Origin: Chondrosia reniformis
Taxonomy: Eukaryota > Porifera > Demospongiae > Chondrillida > Chondrillidae
Length of the DNA: 64,000 nucleotides
NCBI GenBank assembly: GCA_947172415.1
Contig: OX359192.1
Coordinates: 3,164,501 to 3,228,500, forward strand
Direction: 5' to 3'
A program made the translations under genes and the position numbers. The notes beneath the pieces were generated by a model. The model saw only the letters and a list, made by a program, of their open reading frames with translations. It did no database searches and was not told the origin of the DNA. Of the stretch, positions 48,429 to 61,601 are shown one piece after another. Each line of letters opens with the position of its first letter. The stretch's first letter is position 1.

Positions 48429-51400
48429 AACTAGTTCATAAGTAACTAGTAAATATAATTAGTACAGGCGACTAGTACATACAACTAGGACATATAACTA
48501 GTAGATAAAACTTCTACATATAACTAGTACACTCACGTATACCTAGTAAATGTAAACAGTAAATACATCTAGTATATACAACTAGTACCTACAACTAGTA
48601 CATACAACTAGTACATAGCTAGTACAGACAACTAGTATATATATACAACTAGTACACAGAATTTGTACACACAATTAGCACATGCAACTACTACATACAT
48701 CTAATACATACAACTAGTACCTAAAACTAGTAAATTAAGCTAGTTCTAGTACATACAACTAGTACATACAACTAGTACTTTCAACTAGTACATATAACTA
48801 GTACAAACATCTACTACATATAACTATTACATAAAAATATAACTAGTTCAAATATATAGTGCATCCACATAGTACATACAACTAGCACATAAATGTAGTA
48901 AATACAACTAGAAACTAGTAGATACAATACGTATATATATAAAATTAGTACATATAACTAGTACATACAACTGGTATATACATACAAGTAGTACATGCAA
49001 CTAGTACATAAAATTAATAGGTACAACTAGTTCATACAACTAGTAACTAGTACAAATAACTAGTACTTGTGACTAGTACATAAAAGTAGTACATATACCT
49101 AGTACATAAATATATATATAGTACATATAAGTAGTACGTACAAATAACTAGTACAAACAACTAGTGCATACACCCAGTACATACAAATGTAACTAGTACA
49201 TATAAGTAGTACATACAACTAGTACATATAACTAGTACATATAAATAGTACACACAACTAGTACATACAACAATTACACAAAACTGGTACATACAACTTG
49301 TACATATAACTAGTACATATGACTAGTACAAACACATATTATTAGTACATAAATATAGTACATACAACTAGTACAGAAAACTAGTTCAAACAAACAAACA
49401 AGTAGTTTATAGAACTATTTCATTCCTAGTACGTAGTATAACTTGTATTGGAACCTAAAATTAGTTAAAACATCTAGTACATACAACTAGTACATACAAT
49501 TAGGCAATAGTACGTATAACTAGTACACACAACTAGTACATACATATAGTACATAAAACCTGTACATGTAACTAGTACATACAACAATTACCCACTACTT
49601 ATACATTCAACTAGTACAAATAACTACTACATTCGACTAGTACATAAAAATAGTATTTAGTACGTACAACTAGTACATACAACTAGGACAAACAACTAGG
49701 ACGTATAACTAGTACATACATCTACTACATATAACTAATAAATACACATATACCTAGTAATTATGAATAGTACATACAACTAGTACATACAGCTAGTGCA
49801 CACAACTAGTACATATAACTAGTACACAAACATATAACCAGTAAATACACATATAACTGGCACATATAAATAGTACATACATATAGTTCATACAATAACT
49901 ACATACAACTAATAAACTAGTACATATAACTGGTTCATAGAACGAGTACATAATACTAGAACGTACAACTTGTATATACAACTAGTGCATAGCTATTATT
50001 TATAACTAGTATAGACATACAACTAAAACATACAACTGGTATATAACTGGTACATACAATTACTACATACAACTATTACATAAAACTTTTACATACAGCT
50101 AGTACCTACAACTACTAAATATAAGTAGGTCTAGTACATAAAACTAGTCCATGCAACAAGTACATAAAATTAATACATACCAAATAGGACCCACACCTAG
50201 TACAAACAATTAGTACATACAACTAGTACGTTCAACTAGTACGTTCAACTAGTCTATACAACTACGACAAACAGCTAGGACATACACCTACTACAAATAA
50301 GTAGTAAATATATATACCTTGTAATTATAAATAGTGCATACAACTAGTATAAACAACTAGTATATAAAACTAGCACATACAACTAGTTTATACAACTAGA
50401 AACTAGTTTGTACAACTAGCACACAGAATGAGTACATAATACTAGAACGTACAACTTGTATATTCAACTAGTACATAACTACTACACACAACTAGGAAAA
50501 ACAACTAGGACATATAAATATTACATACACATACTAAATATAACTAGTTTATACACTTTTACCTAATAATTATAAATAGTACATACAACTAGTACATACA
50601 ACTAGTACCTTTTTAGCACCTAGTATAACTAGTACAAGAACCTACCACTTGTACATACAACTGGTACATACAACTAGAACATACAACCAGTACATAGCTA
50701 GTAAATACAACTAGTATATACAACTAGTACTTGCAATTAGTACCTATAACTAATACACAATCTACCACATATAACTAATACAGAAAAATATAACTAGTAC
50801 GTTTAAATTGTATACACAAGTAGTTCAATCAACTACTAGTACATAGAACGAGTACAAAAAACTAGGACCTATAACTAGTACACACCTACCACATTTAATT
50901 AGTATATAAATATATAACTAGTACATATGAATAGTGCATCCATATAGTATATATCACTAGCACATTTAATTAGTTCATACAACTATTATATACAAACAAC
51001 TAGTTCATACAACTAGTAATTACAATTAGGTCGTACAACTAGTTCACACAACTATTAACTAGTACATATAACTAGGACAAACAACTAGGATATATAACTA
51101 GTACATACACCAACTACATATAACTAGTAAATACACATATACCTTGTAATTATAAATAGTACACACAACTTGTACATACAGCTATATAGTGCATACAACT
51201 AGTATATATAACTAGTTCACAAATATAGCTACTACATACATATAACTGGTACTTATAAATAGTTCATACACATAGTACATACAAATAGTAGATACAAATA
51301 GTACAAACATCTGCTACATATAACTAGCACCTACAACTAGTAAATAAAAATAGAACTACTTCATAAACGTTGTGCACACAACTAGTACATGCAATTAGTA

Positions 51401-53597
51401 CATACAACTAGTACATCCTAACAGTACACACAAATAGTACATACAACTAGTACATACAACTAGTACAATCACCTAGAACATACAACTAGTACAATTCAAC
51501 TAGGACATATAACTAGTACGTACACCTACTACATACAACTAATACATACACATATACCTAGTAATTATAAATAGTATATACAACTAGTACATAGGACGGG
51601 TACATAAAACTAGTACACACAACTAGAAACTAGTCCATAAAACTAGTATATATATAACACTAGTACATTTTACTAGTACATAAAACTAGGATATACATAC
51701 AAAGAGTACATACAATTAGTACATAAAATTAGTAGGTACAACTAGTTCACACAACTAGTAACTAGTACATATAACTAGTACATACAACTAGTGTCTAGTA
51801 TATACAACTAGTAACTCCCTAGTTCCTGGTATAATTAGGAATAGAACCTACAACTAGTATATACTATTAGTAAATACAACTAGTACATGCAACTAGTACA
51901 TGCAACTAGGCCATACAACTAGTACATCCTAACAGTACATGCAAATAGTACATACAACTAGTGCATACAACTTGGACATATAACTAGAACAAACACCTAC
52001 TATATATAACTAATACATAAAAATGTAACTAGTTCAAATAAATAGTGCATCCACATAGTACATAAAACTAGTACATGAAACTAGTAAATACGACTAGAAA
52101 CTAGTACATACAACTAGTTTATATATAAAATTAGTACATACAACTGGTATATACATCCAACTAGTACATAAACTTAATAGCTACAACTAGTTCAAACAAT
52201 TAGTAACTAGTACATATAACCAGTACATACGACTAGTATATACAACTAGTACATACAACTAGTACATACAACTAGTTCATAAAACTAGTATATAGCTTGT
52301 ACAAAGAACTAGTGCATGCATCTTGTACATACAACTGGTTCATATCTAGTACATACAACTAGTACATACAACTAGTACATAGAATTAGTACATACAACCA
52401 CCTAATACAGCTAGTACATACAAGTAGTACATATACCTAGTACATACACACATATATGGGACATATATATAGTATGTACAACTAGGTTATATAACTAGAA
52501 CAAACAACTAGTACATACACCCAGTACATACAAATGTAACGAGTACATATAAGTAGTACATACAACTAGTATATACAACTAGTACATATAAATAGTACAT
52601 ACAAGTAGTACATACAACAATTACACAAAACTGGTGCATACAACTAGTACATATAACTAGTACATATAACTAGTACATACAACTAGTGTCTAGTATATAC
52701 AACTAGTAACTCCCTAGTTTTCCTGGTATAATTAGGAATACAACCTACAACTAGTATATAGTATTAGTAAATACAACTAGTACATGCAACTAGTACATGC
52801 AACTAGTACATATAACTAGTACATATAACTATTACATATGACTAGTACATACACATATAATTAGTACATAAATATAGTACATACAACTAGTACATAAAAC
52901 TAGTGCATTTAACTAGTTCATACAACTATTATATACAAACAACCAGCTAAAATACAACTAGTATTTACAATTAGGTCGTACAACTACACACAACTATTAA
53001 CTAGTACATATAACCAATATATGCAACTAGTACATACGACTGGAACATACAACTAGTTCATACAACTAGTAACAAGTACATATAACTAGTACATTCAACT
53101 AGTACATACAACTAGGACAAACAACTAGTCTATATAACTAAATCATAAACATATAACTACTACATACATATAACTGGTACTTATAAATAGTACATACCCA
53201 TAGTACATACAAATAGTAAATACAAATAGAACTACTTCATAAACTAGTGCATACAACTAGTACATGCAATTAGTACATACAACTAGTACATCCTAACAGT
53301 ACACACAAACAGAACATACAACTAGTACATACAGCTATTACATTGAACTAGAACATACAACTAGTACAAACAACTAAGACATATAACTAATACATGCACC
53401 TACTACACACAACTAGTACATACACATATACCTAGTTATTATAAAAAGTACATACAACTAGTACATAGAACGGGTACATAAAACTAGTACATACAACTAG
53501 GAACTAGTCCATACAACTAGTATATATATAACGCTAGCACATTTAACTAGTACATAAAATTAGTAGGTACAATTAGTTCACACAACTAGTCTACAAG
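48429..53597 (-). repeat. 13-bp satellite array, minus orientation
   Basis: CATACAACTAGTA array with the CAAACAAACAAGTAG module at 49,390-49,405 and related GTGTCTAGTATATACAAC modules at 51,791 and 52,686. No insertion or gene seen. Confidence 0.95.
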
Positions 53598-53875
53598 TAA
53601 ATAAAAACATTTAAAAAATGAAATGAGAAGTAGGGGTGGCAGTCCCTGCAACCGTATCTATCATATCTAGAAAAAATAACGAAACAAGAAAGTGATCATA
53701 TGGTAAGGCTAACATTGCAGAAGTGGCATACTGAAACTTAACTATGCACATAACTTCTATGTTTGGGTGCATCATGGATATACTAGAAGTAGGGATCGAT
53801 GCGCCCAAACATAGAAGTGATGTGCATAGTCCCTACTTCCCTACCTAGAGAGTACTACCGTACTCTCTGATAGCT
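53598..53875 (+). mobile_element. Family B-related small foldback element
   Basis: About 280 bp of non-satellite sequence. It ends with AGAGAGTAC-TACC-GTACTCTCT (53,847-53,868), the same terminal palindrome as family B, followed by GATA. It has its own internal hairpin: the left arm 53,741-53,773 (ACTATGCACATAACTTCTAT...) pairs with 53,798-53,830. The remaining interior differs from the two larger B copies. The right edge against the satellite is uncertain by about 20 bp. Confidence 0.75.
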
Positions 53876-55073
53876 ACTACAAAAAACTTTTGCCCATATC
53901 TTGTACATACAACTTGTTCATATCTAGTACACACAACTAGAACATACAACTAGTACATCCAACTAGTACATAAAATTAGTACATACAACTACCACACACA
54001 ACTTGTACATACAACTAGCACCTACAACTAGTGAATATAACTAGTATTAGTACATCCAACAAGCACATACAACTAGTCGATACAACTAGTACATACAATT
54101 AGTACATAAAACTAGTTCAAACAAACAACACAAGTAGTATAGAGAACGACTTCCTTCCTAGTTCCTAGTATAACTTGTACCAGAACCTACAACTAATTCA
54201 AAAAACTAGTACATACAACTAGTACAAACACCTAGTACAAAGCTAGTACCTACAACTAAAATAAACATACAACTAGTATAAACATGCAGCTAGAACACAG
54301 AACGTGTACATACAATTAGCAGGTACAACTAGTACTTTCAACTAGTACATATAACAAGTACACACACCTACTACATATAACAAGTACACACACCTACCAC
54401 ATATAATTAATGCATAAACATATAACTAGTATATGTGAATAGTACATGCACATAATACATACAACTAGTATACATATAAAACTAGTAGATTTAACTAGTA
54501 CATACAACTGGTATATACATACAACTAGTACAGACAACTAGTACATACAAGTAGTACATAAAATTCTTAGGTAAAACTAGTTCATAGAATTAGTAACTAG
54601 TAAATATAATTAGTACATGTGACAAGTACATACAACTAGTACATACAACTAGTGCATGCAACTAGTACATGCAACAAGAACATATAACTAGTACACACAA
54701 GTATACCTAGTAAATGTAAATAGTACATACAACTAGTACATACAGCTAGGGCTACAACTAGTACATATAACTAGTGCAAAGACATATAAATAGAACATAC
54801 AAATAGTAAATACAACTAGTAGGTACAACTAGTACGTACAACTAGTACATGCAACTAGTATATACATACAATTAGTACACAGAACCTGTACATACAATTA
54901 CTACATGCAACTACTACATACAACTAATACCCCCAACTAGTACCTAAAACTAGTAAATATAGCTAGTTCTAGTACATACAACTAGTACGTATATACAACT
55001 AGTACTTTCAACTAGTACATATAACTAGTACACGCACCTACTACAAATAACTAATATATTAAACAAGTATTTC
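53876..55073 (-). repeat. 13-bp satellite array, minus orientation
   Basis: Minus-orientation satellite, including a CAAACAACACAAGTAG variant of the module near 54,120. Nothing else seen. Confidence 0.93.
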
Positions 55074-55482
55074 GAGTTTAAAAACTCGTGGAGCGCCAGG
55101 CGCCCCTAAGTAAACTCGAACTACTTGGCATGTTCCCATAGATAGCCGGTTAACTGATTTCCGATCGACTCTGGTTGGTTGTCAATTATTCAAGGCCATA
55201 TCTCGTAGAAAACGTTTTTCGCAAGCTTCACTTTACATAGTATTAGTAAGGGTGGTTTTTAAGTCCATTCCGCTCGTTCAATGTTCTACGCTAAGGAAGA
55301 GAAAGTTAATTTTAAGCTAGAAAACGGAAGCTAGCCGAACGTCCGCCATTTTTTGACAGATATATATATATATATAATAAAACTTTGGTAATTGAAGCTC
55401 TGTCTTCTCTTCTTACGCTTTTTGTTCATATTTTTACTTGTCCAAGTGTAGGAATTAGGAGTGTTTGTTGCGATCATTATGA

Positions 55483-55628
55483 GAATAAAGTCTTGTTGAG
55501 CTTCAGGAACACGAATTTACTAATTTACTACTTGATATTCCCTTTCCTGTATTACTGATGAAGACTTCCGGGTTGAAACGTCTAGAACTAGTAAATTTAT
55601 GTTACTGATGTTCAACAAGGCTTTATTC
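55483..55628 (+). repeat. Hairpin with hammerhead-like CTGATGA...GAAAC loop
   Basis: Arms 55,483-55,520 (GAATAAAGTCTTGTTGAGCT...) and 55,591-55,628 pair with a few mismatches. The loop carries CTGATGA (55,555-55,561), a possible GACU/GGUU stem, and GAAAC (55,575-55,579). The arrangement matches the hairpin at 58,549. The residue pair that should close helix II is not G-C, so activity is doubtful. Confidence 0.65.
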
Positions 55629-56214
55629 TTATCCATGTGTGTATGTTTTCCATGTGTACAGTAGAATCTCATAACAAAATTGCTCATAGTGAATGTCTTA
55701 AGTATAGTGAGGCTAATTACACTCAAGTACACTACACAGTGAAAGTTACTGGCAATATTAAAATTACTATCAAATACCACACAGTACAAGTTACAAATTT
55801 AAGAAGGCCAAGTGACTACACAATATTAAAATTACAATCAACTACTAGCTACACATGCAGTGCAAGTTACAAATTTAAAGAGATCCAAGTGACCCCTAGG
55901 ATAATCAGTATTTTAAACAGCACAAGACTTTAGTCACACTAGTACTGTTGCAGGTTTTGAAATCCTCAACTTCTGCATAGAGAGTAGTAGTTGATACAGA
56001 TCATCCAATTGCGAGGTAGAACACATGGCCTACCAATTATCTTTTCACACCTTAGTATAGACTGAAGATGATGCATCTGCATGCCATATATCAACAAAGG
56101 CTCCAGTCTTAAAGGGGTCTCAGCTAATAGCCACACAGATTTGATTTGCCTTGTGAGGGAGCTAAGAACACCGACGGTTGGTTCCATGCATTGGCATAAT
56201 CAACAGGGTTAGAG

Positions 56215-56304
56215 ACCATTTTGTAACTTGTACACAAGGGACATAAAAGGCCAAGGCCTTTATATACGTATATGATGTCCCTTGTGTACAAGTTACAAAA
56301 TGGT
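56215..56304. repeat. Perfect inverted repeat, 30-bp arms
   Basis: Left arm 56,215-56,244 (ACCATTTTGTAACTTGTACA...) and right arm 56,275-56,304 are exact reverse complements around a 30-base spacer that itself contains the palindromic AAAGGCCAAGGCCTTT. Confidence 0.92.
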
Positions 56305-57200
56305 ATTGGTAAGGTATGGCTACACATGGACAAGTAAAAATATGAACCAAAAGCGTAAGAAGAGAAGACAGAGCTTCAATTACCAAAGTTTTATTAAGGT
56401 CGACTAAACGAATTTCTTTTGCATCAATATAGGGACAATTCTGCCTCAAACTTAACGGAAACGTATACAAATACGCTTTATCTAACCTTCGCTACAACTC
56501 GTTTATTCCGTAGCTCCTTCTCGTAGTAGAGCGTCGACTTGTCATAGCCGTTCTCGAAAGGATGATCTTCTTTTGCAACGAGCCGTGACGTTTTCCCAAC
56601 GTCATCAGATAATCGATTAAATATGTACCGAGCAACATACGAGGTGTTGGTGACGCACTAGGGAAACATCATAATACATCACCAGATTCCGCAATCGTAA
56701 ACTTGCATTTTTCATTATATCTTGATTGTGTTGCAATTTTAATTAAGGAAAACTTTGCCAGACGTTTGTCATACACATGTACCATGATATATATCGGTTT
56801 CACAGTGATCTGATCAATTGAAAATTTTTATTAATATAACACTTGGTTTCAATATAAATTTCACATAGGTTTTCTATAGTCCTATGGCATTTTATATACA
56901 GACTTTGTCCTCCGTTTTCTACCAAACCGAGACTTAAATAAAAAATCCCTTAATTAATCCTTTTATACCCTAAACTTTATGATACTATGCCCATTCTGTT
57001 GCTAGGTCCTTTCCTGGAGTCATATGAATTATTTATATTATATTATATTATATTATATTATTTATTTATTTATATTAGATTACCTTAGTATATTGTAAAT
57101 TGTACTGTATATATATATATATATGTATACAAGACTACGAACAGGAAACCATATGTTAACATAATTTTTGACAATAATACAGGGGAGCTTCCGGCGCCCC

Positions 57201-58548
57201 AAAAATGTAACTAGTTCAAACAAATTGTGCATCCACATAGTCCACACAACTAGTACAAAAAACTAGTAAATACAACTAGACACTAGTACATACAATTGGT
57301 ATATACATACAACTGGTATATACATTCAACTAGTACATACAACTAGTACATAAAATTAATAGGTACAACTAGTTCATACAACTAGTAACTAGTACATATA
57401 ACTAGTACATGCGACTAGTATATACAACTAGTACATACAACTAGTATCTACTACATAGAACTAGTACCTTCTTAGCCCCTAGTATAACTAGTACAAGAAC
57501 CTACCACTTGTACATACAACTAGTACATACAACTAGAACATACAACCAGTACATAGCTAGTACATACAACTAGTATATACATACAACTAGTACATACAAC
57601 TAGTATTTGCAATTAGTACATATAACTAGTACACACATCTACAACAAATAACTAATACATAAAAATATAACTAGTACATATAAATAGTACATAAACATAG
57701 TACATACAAGTAGTTCATACAACTACTAGTACATAGAACGAGTAAATAAAACTAGGACCTATAACTAGTAAATACCTACTACATATAATTAGTACATAAA
57801 TACATAACTCGAACATATGAATAGTGTATCCATATAGTATATATAACTAGTACATAAAACTAGTACATGCAACTAGAAACTAGTACATACAACTATTATA
57901 TACAAACAACAAGTTCACACAACTAGTATTTACAACTAGTATTTACAATTAGGTCATACAACTAGTTCACACAACTATTAACTAGTACATATAACCCGTA
58001 CATGTAAATTCGTGGGTACAACTAGTTCATAAAATTAGTAACTAGTAAATATAATTAGTACATGTGACTAGTACATACAACTAGTACATACAACTAGTGC
58101 ATTCAACTAGTACATACAACTAGGACATATAACTGGAACATAAACCTACTACATATAACTAATACATACACCTATACCTAGTAAATGTAAATAGTACATA
58201 CAACTAGTACATACAGCTAGCGCATACAACTAGTACATATAACTAGTACACACAAATAAATAGTACATACAAATAGTAAATATAACTAGTACCTACAACT
58301 AGTACGTACAACTAGTATCTAGTAGATACAACTAGAACATACAACTAGTACATAGCTGGTACATACAACTAGCATATACATACAACTAGTACACAAAACA
58401 TGTGTATACAATTAGCACATGCAACTACTACATAGAACTAATACATACATACAACTAGTACCTAAAACTAGTAAAAATAGCTAATTCTCGTTCATACAAC
58501 TAGTATATACATACAACTAGAACTTTCAATAGTACATAGAACTATAAT
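57201..58548 (-). repeat. 13-bp satellite array, minus orientation
   Basis: Minus-orientation satellite resuming at AAAAATGTAACTAG. No other feature. Confidence 0.94.
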
Positions 58549-58748
58549 AGAATAAGGATTCCTTATAACTGCGTCGAACCTATCTTTGGGATGGTACTTC
58601 CTTCGACTTTTGAGCGTTTAAAAACGCAGTTGTTTTTTTCTCAGTCACTGAGGAAGACCCCCAGGGTCGAAACGTTTGACCAAGAATTGAAAAAAAACAA
58701 CTGCGTTTTTAAACGCTCAAAAGTCGAAGGATGTACCATCCCAAAGAT
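58549..58748 (+). repeat. Hairpin element with hammerhead-like motif, complete
   Basis: AGAATAAGGATTCC leads into the left arm 58,582-58,639 (ATCTTTGGGATGGTACTTCC...), the loop, and the right arm 58,691-58,748, 58-bp arms with about one mismatch. The loop has CTGAGGA (58,648-58,654), the stem GACCC-CCA-GGGTC, then GAAACG (58,669-58,674). Same family as 8,444-8,616. Such foldback units with a CTGANGA/GAAAC core are typical of Penelope-like element termini, but no reverse transcriptase accompanies this one. Confidence 0.75.
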
Positions 58749-59060
58749 ACATATAACTAGTACACACACCTACTACATAAAACTAATACATAAAAATATA
58801 ACTTTTTCAAATAAATAGTGCATCCACAGAGTACATAAAATTAGTATATAAAACTAGTAAATACAACTAGAAACTAGTACACACAACTAGTATATATATA
58901 AAATTAGTACATTTAACTAGTACACACATCTGGTATATACATACATCTAGTACATACAAGTAGTACCTTATACTAGTTCATAAAACTAGTATATAGCTAG
59001 TACAAAGAACTAATGCATACATCTTCTACAGACAACTGGTTGATATCTATTACATACAAC
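58749..59060 (-). repeat. 13-bp satellite, minus orientation
   Basis: Minus-orientation satellite between the hairpin element and the MITE. Confidence 0.92.
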
Positions 59061-59062
59061 TA

Positions 59063-59523
59063 CAGTGCAGTCCACTTAATTCGAATCCGTTTTTGACGAA
59101 ATTTCACCTATTTCGAATAGAACTCCGGTTCCCTGTACAGTCCCAGTATATCAATTTCTTTGGGAATTTAGTTTGCTATGTAGAGAATACGGAAGTATTT
59201 CAACACAAATAAGCAAGCTCATAGTTATTAAGGAGGTAATCACACTTTTAACGGTTAAGAAATTTAGCTAAATTGTCATTAATCATTCTCAGTACAGTGT
59301 TATTCTCTAGGTATGCAACATTCACTGTACCAATCACTTATTCTGGAACGAAGAAAAGGACATTGCTACTACTACTTGGCTGCATAATCTTCTCTTTTTA
59401 ATTATATTTCAAATCTATATTTGGTGTTTAGACATCACTTTGCTATTTTGTACATAAACCTGATAATTCAAAATTCCTGTTATTTCAAATTCCCTAGAGA
59501 TTCGAATTAGGTGGACTGCCCTG
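59063..59523. mobile_element. pogo-like MITE, 461 bp
   Basis: Inverted ends: left CAGTGCAGTCCACTTAATTC, right (reverse complement) CAGGGCAGTCCACCTAATTC, continuing through GAATC. Flanking TA on both sides (59,061-59,062; 59,524-59,525). CAG-type ends with TA duplications and no ORF fit a miniature pogo/Tc1-mariner derivative. It is not the same family as 18,372-20,103, because the TIR sequence differs after the first bases. Confidence 0.88.
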
Positions 59524-59525
59524 TA

Positions 59526-60248
59526 GTACATACAACTAGTACATAGAATTAGTACATACAACCAGCTAATACAGCTAGTACATACAAGTAGTACATATAC
59601 TTAGTACATTCGCATATATATAGTACATATAAATAGTACGTACAACTAGTATATATAACTAGTACAAACAACTAGTACATGCACCCATTACACACAAACG
59701 TAACGAATACATATAAGTAGTACATACAACTAGTACATATAAATAGTACACACAACTAGTACATACAACAATAACACAAAACTGGTACATACAACTAGTA
59801 CATACAACTAGTGTCTAGTATATACAACTAGTACCTCCTTAGTACCTAGCATAATTAGGACTAGACCCTACAACTAGTATATACTACTAGTACATACAAC
59901 TAGTACATGCAACTAGTACATATAACTAGTACATACAACTATTACATATGACTAGTACATATACATCTAACTACTACATAAATTTAGTATATACAACTAG
60001 TACAGAAAACTAGTTCACACAAAGAATCAAGTAGTTCATAGAACTAGTTCATTCCTAGTACCTAGTATAACTTGTATTAGAACCTAATACTAGTTCGAAT
60101 ATCTAGTACATACAGCTGGTACATACAATTAGGCAATAGTACATTCAACTAGTACAAATAACTACTACATTTGACTGGTACATACAAATGGTATTGAGTA
60201 CATACAACTAGTAAATACAACTAGAGCATACAATTAGTACACACAAAT
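59526..60248 (-). repeat. 13-bp satellite array, minus orientation
   Basis: Minus-orientation satellite with the TCATTCCTAGTACCTAGTAT module at 60,049-60,068. Ends where the retrotransposon begins. Confidence 0.94.
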
Positions 60249-61601
60249 TCTTTCCTGAATCCTGGAAGTGTGCTTGGGTTAAGCCACTCCACAAAGGCGG
60301 TCATCGTGTCTCCCCCATGAATTACCGACCCACCTCTCTGCTTCCAGTCTGCAGTAAACTTCTTGAAAGGTGTGTCCAGGAGCAGTTTTCTTCTCACCTC
60401 ATACAAAATGACCTTCTCTTCCCTTATAAATCTGGATTTCGGCCCAAGCATTCTACCCAAATGCTTCTTCTTCACTGCTTGGATGCCTGGTAAAAGGCTC
60501 TGGACAGAAGACAGTTCATCGGGGTTGTGTTTCTTGACATCTCCAAAGCTTTTGACACTGTTAACCATGATCTTCTTTTGTCTAAGCTTTCCAAACTTGG
60601 TTTCTCCTCGTCTACAGTTGCTTGGTTTAAGTCTTATCTTTCCGATCGTTGCCAGGTTACTCGTGTCAGTGATTCATTCTCCTCACCTGGTTTTCCCACA
60701 ACTGGTGTTCCCCAAGGCTCTGTGCTTGGTCCTTCTCTCTTCTCTGCCTTTATCAATGACCAGCCTTCAGTCCTGCCTGCTGATTCTGTTGTTCTCTTTG
60801 CTGATGACACTGCCATCTACATCACGAGTAGCAATCTTGCTTTTTTAAACTCTTCACTTCAACAGTGTCTAGATGCAACAGGCCTGTGGATGGCCAGCAA
60901 TGGACTGTAACTGAATGCAAGCAATACAAAATGTATGCTCTTTCACTCTAGTAGAAGAAAAATTGAGACTGGCTTGGACGTTCTTGTTGATGGTGTAACT
61001 GTTGATCAGGTACGAGTGTTCAAGTTTCTTGGTGTGCTTATAAACGATACCCTAACTTGGAGTGATCATGTTTACATGATTTGTAGAAAAGTAAGCTGTC
61101 GTCTCAACCTTCTTCGTAGGCTCTCTTGGTTTCTTCCTCACTCATCTTAAATCATACATCCTTCCCCACTTTGACTATTGTGATGTCGTCTGGTCTGGCT
61201 GTACTCAAGATGAATCTCGCCGCTTGGAATCGCTGCTGAACTTTGGTTGCAAGATTGTGCTTCATAGGCGTCGTGACTCTTCTTCCACTGCTGCTCTTCA
61301 AGAACTTGGATTAACGACTCTCACCTTGAGAAGAAAACTTCACATGGCTCAGTGTATGTTTCGCAGCCTATCCTCCCAGGCTCCACCTTATCTGTCTCGG
61401 CTCTCCTCTTATGTTTCTTGCCACCATAACAATCGCTCCTCTTCCACTTCCCAACTTAATCTTGCCTTGGTCAGGTCTTCATTCGGACAGAGGGCATTCA
61501 GTTTTGCCGGTGCTTCCCTCTGGCGCAGTCTACCTACAGTCATTCGTGCAACACCTAACCTCAGCCTCAACTATTTTACGGAACTATGTAAACGTTTATA
61601 G
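60249..61601 (+). pseudogene. Reverse transcriptase of CR1/L2-like element
   Basis: One frame from about 60,252 to 61,150 reads PESWKCAWVKPLH, NYRPTSLLPVCSKLLER, SGFRPKHST, FLDISKAFDTVNH (catalytic Asp), GVPQGSVLGPSLF, LFADDTAIY (catalytic Asp pair, about 60,795), then LNASNTKCMLF and FKFLGVLIND. It has stops at about 60,492 (after CLDAW) and 60,908-60,910 (after ASNGL). A frameshift near 61,138 moves to the frame LPHFDYCDVVWSGC...ALQELGLTTLTLRRKL...FGQRAFSFAGASLWRSLP, which ends at 61,601. The endonuclease and first ORF are missing. Inactive, but only lightly mutated. Confidence 0.92.

Larger units (their letters stand above)
55376..56395. mobile_element. Nested ~1-kb element with ~68-bp terminal inverted repeats
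   Basis: Left terminus AATAAAACTTTGGTAATTGA... (55,376-55,443) is the near-perfect reverse complement of the right terminus (about 56,328-56,395, ending CAATTACCAAAGTTTTATT). Inside lie two more hairpins: 55,483-55,628 with a hammerhead-like motif in its loop, and a perfect 30-bp-arm hairpin at 56,215-56,304. Between them, 55,735-55,900 holds imperfect repeats (AGTACAAGTTACAAATTTAA / AGTGCAAGTTACAAATTTAA, 77 bp apart). Short ORFs here (55,520-56,470) look random. Its type is not recognised. Confidence 0.75.
55074..57200 (-). mobile_element. Family A element, long copy 4 with nested insertion
   Basis: Has the family A ends in reverse orientation: CAAGTATTTCGAG with the palindromic CGAGTTTAAAAACTCG on the left (55,074) and GGGGAGCTTCCGGCGCCCC on the right. 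The interior is much longer and mostly unlike the 400-bp copies. Flanks TATTAAA and AAAAATGTAACTAG fit insertion into an A run of the satellite; the uninterrupted equivalent TACATAAAAATGTAACTAG occurs near 52,016. It contains a nested TIR element (55,376-56,395), ATTAT/TTTA microsatellites (57,035-57,075) and a TA run (57,107-57,124). The portions 55,150-55,375 and 56,396-57,030 show no coding signal. Confidence 0.75.

Noticed and set aside
55555..55579. Active canonical hammerhead ribozyme
   Set aside because: CTGATGA and GAAAC are present, but the first helix II pair is not G-C and helices I and III are not convincing, so I describe it only as hammerhead-like.
55520..56470. Several ORFs of 69-102 codons inside the nested element
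   Set aside because: They overlap on both strands across hairpins, have no recognisable motifs, and are expected by chance in AT-moderate non-coding DNA.
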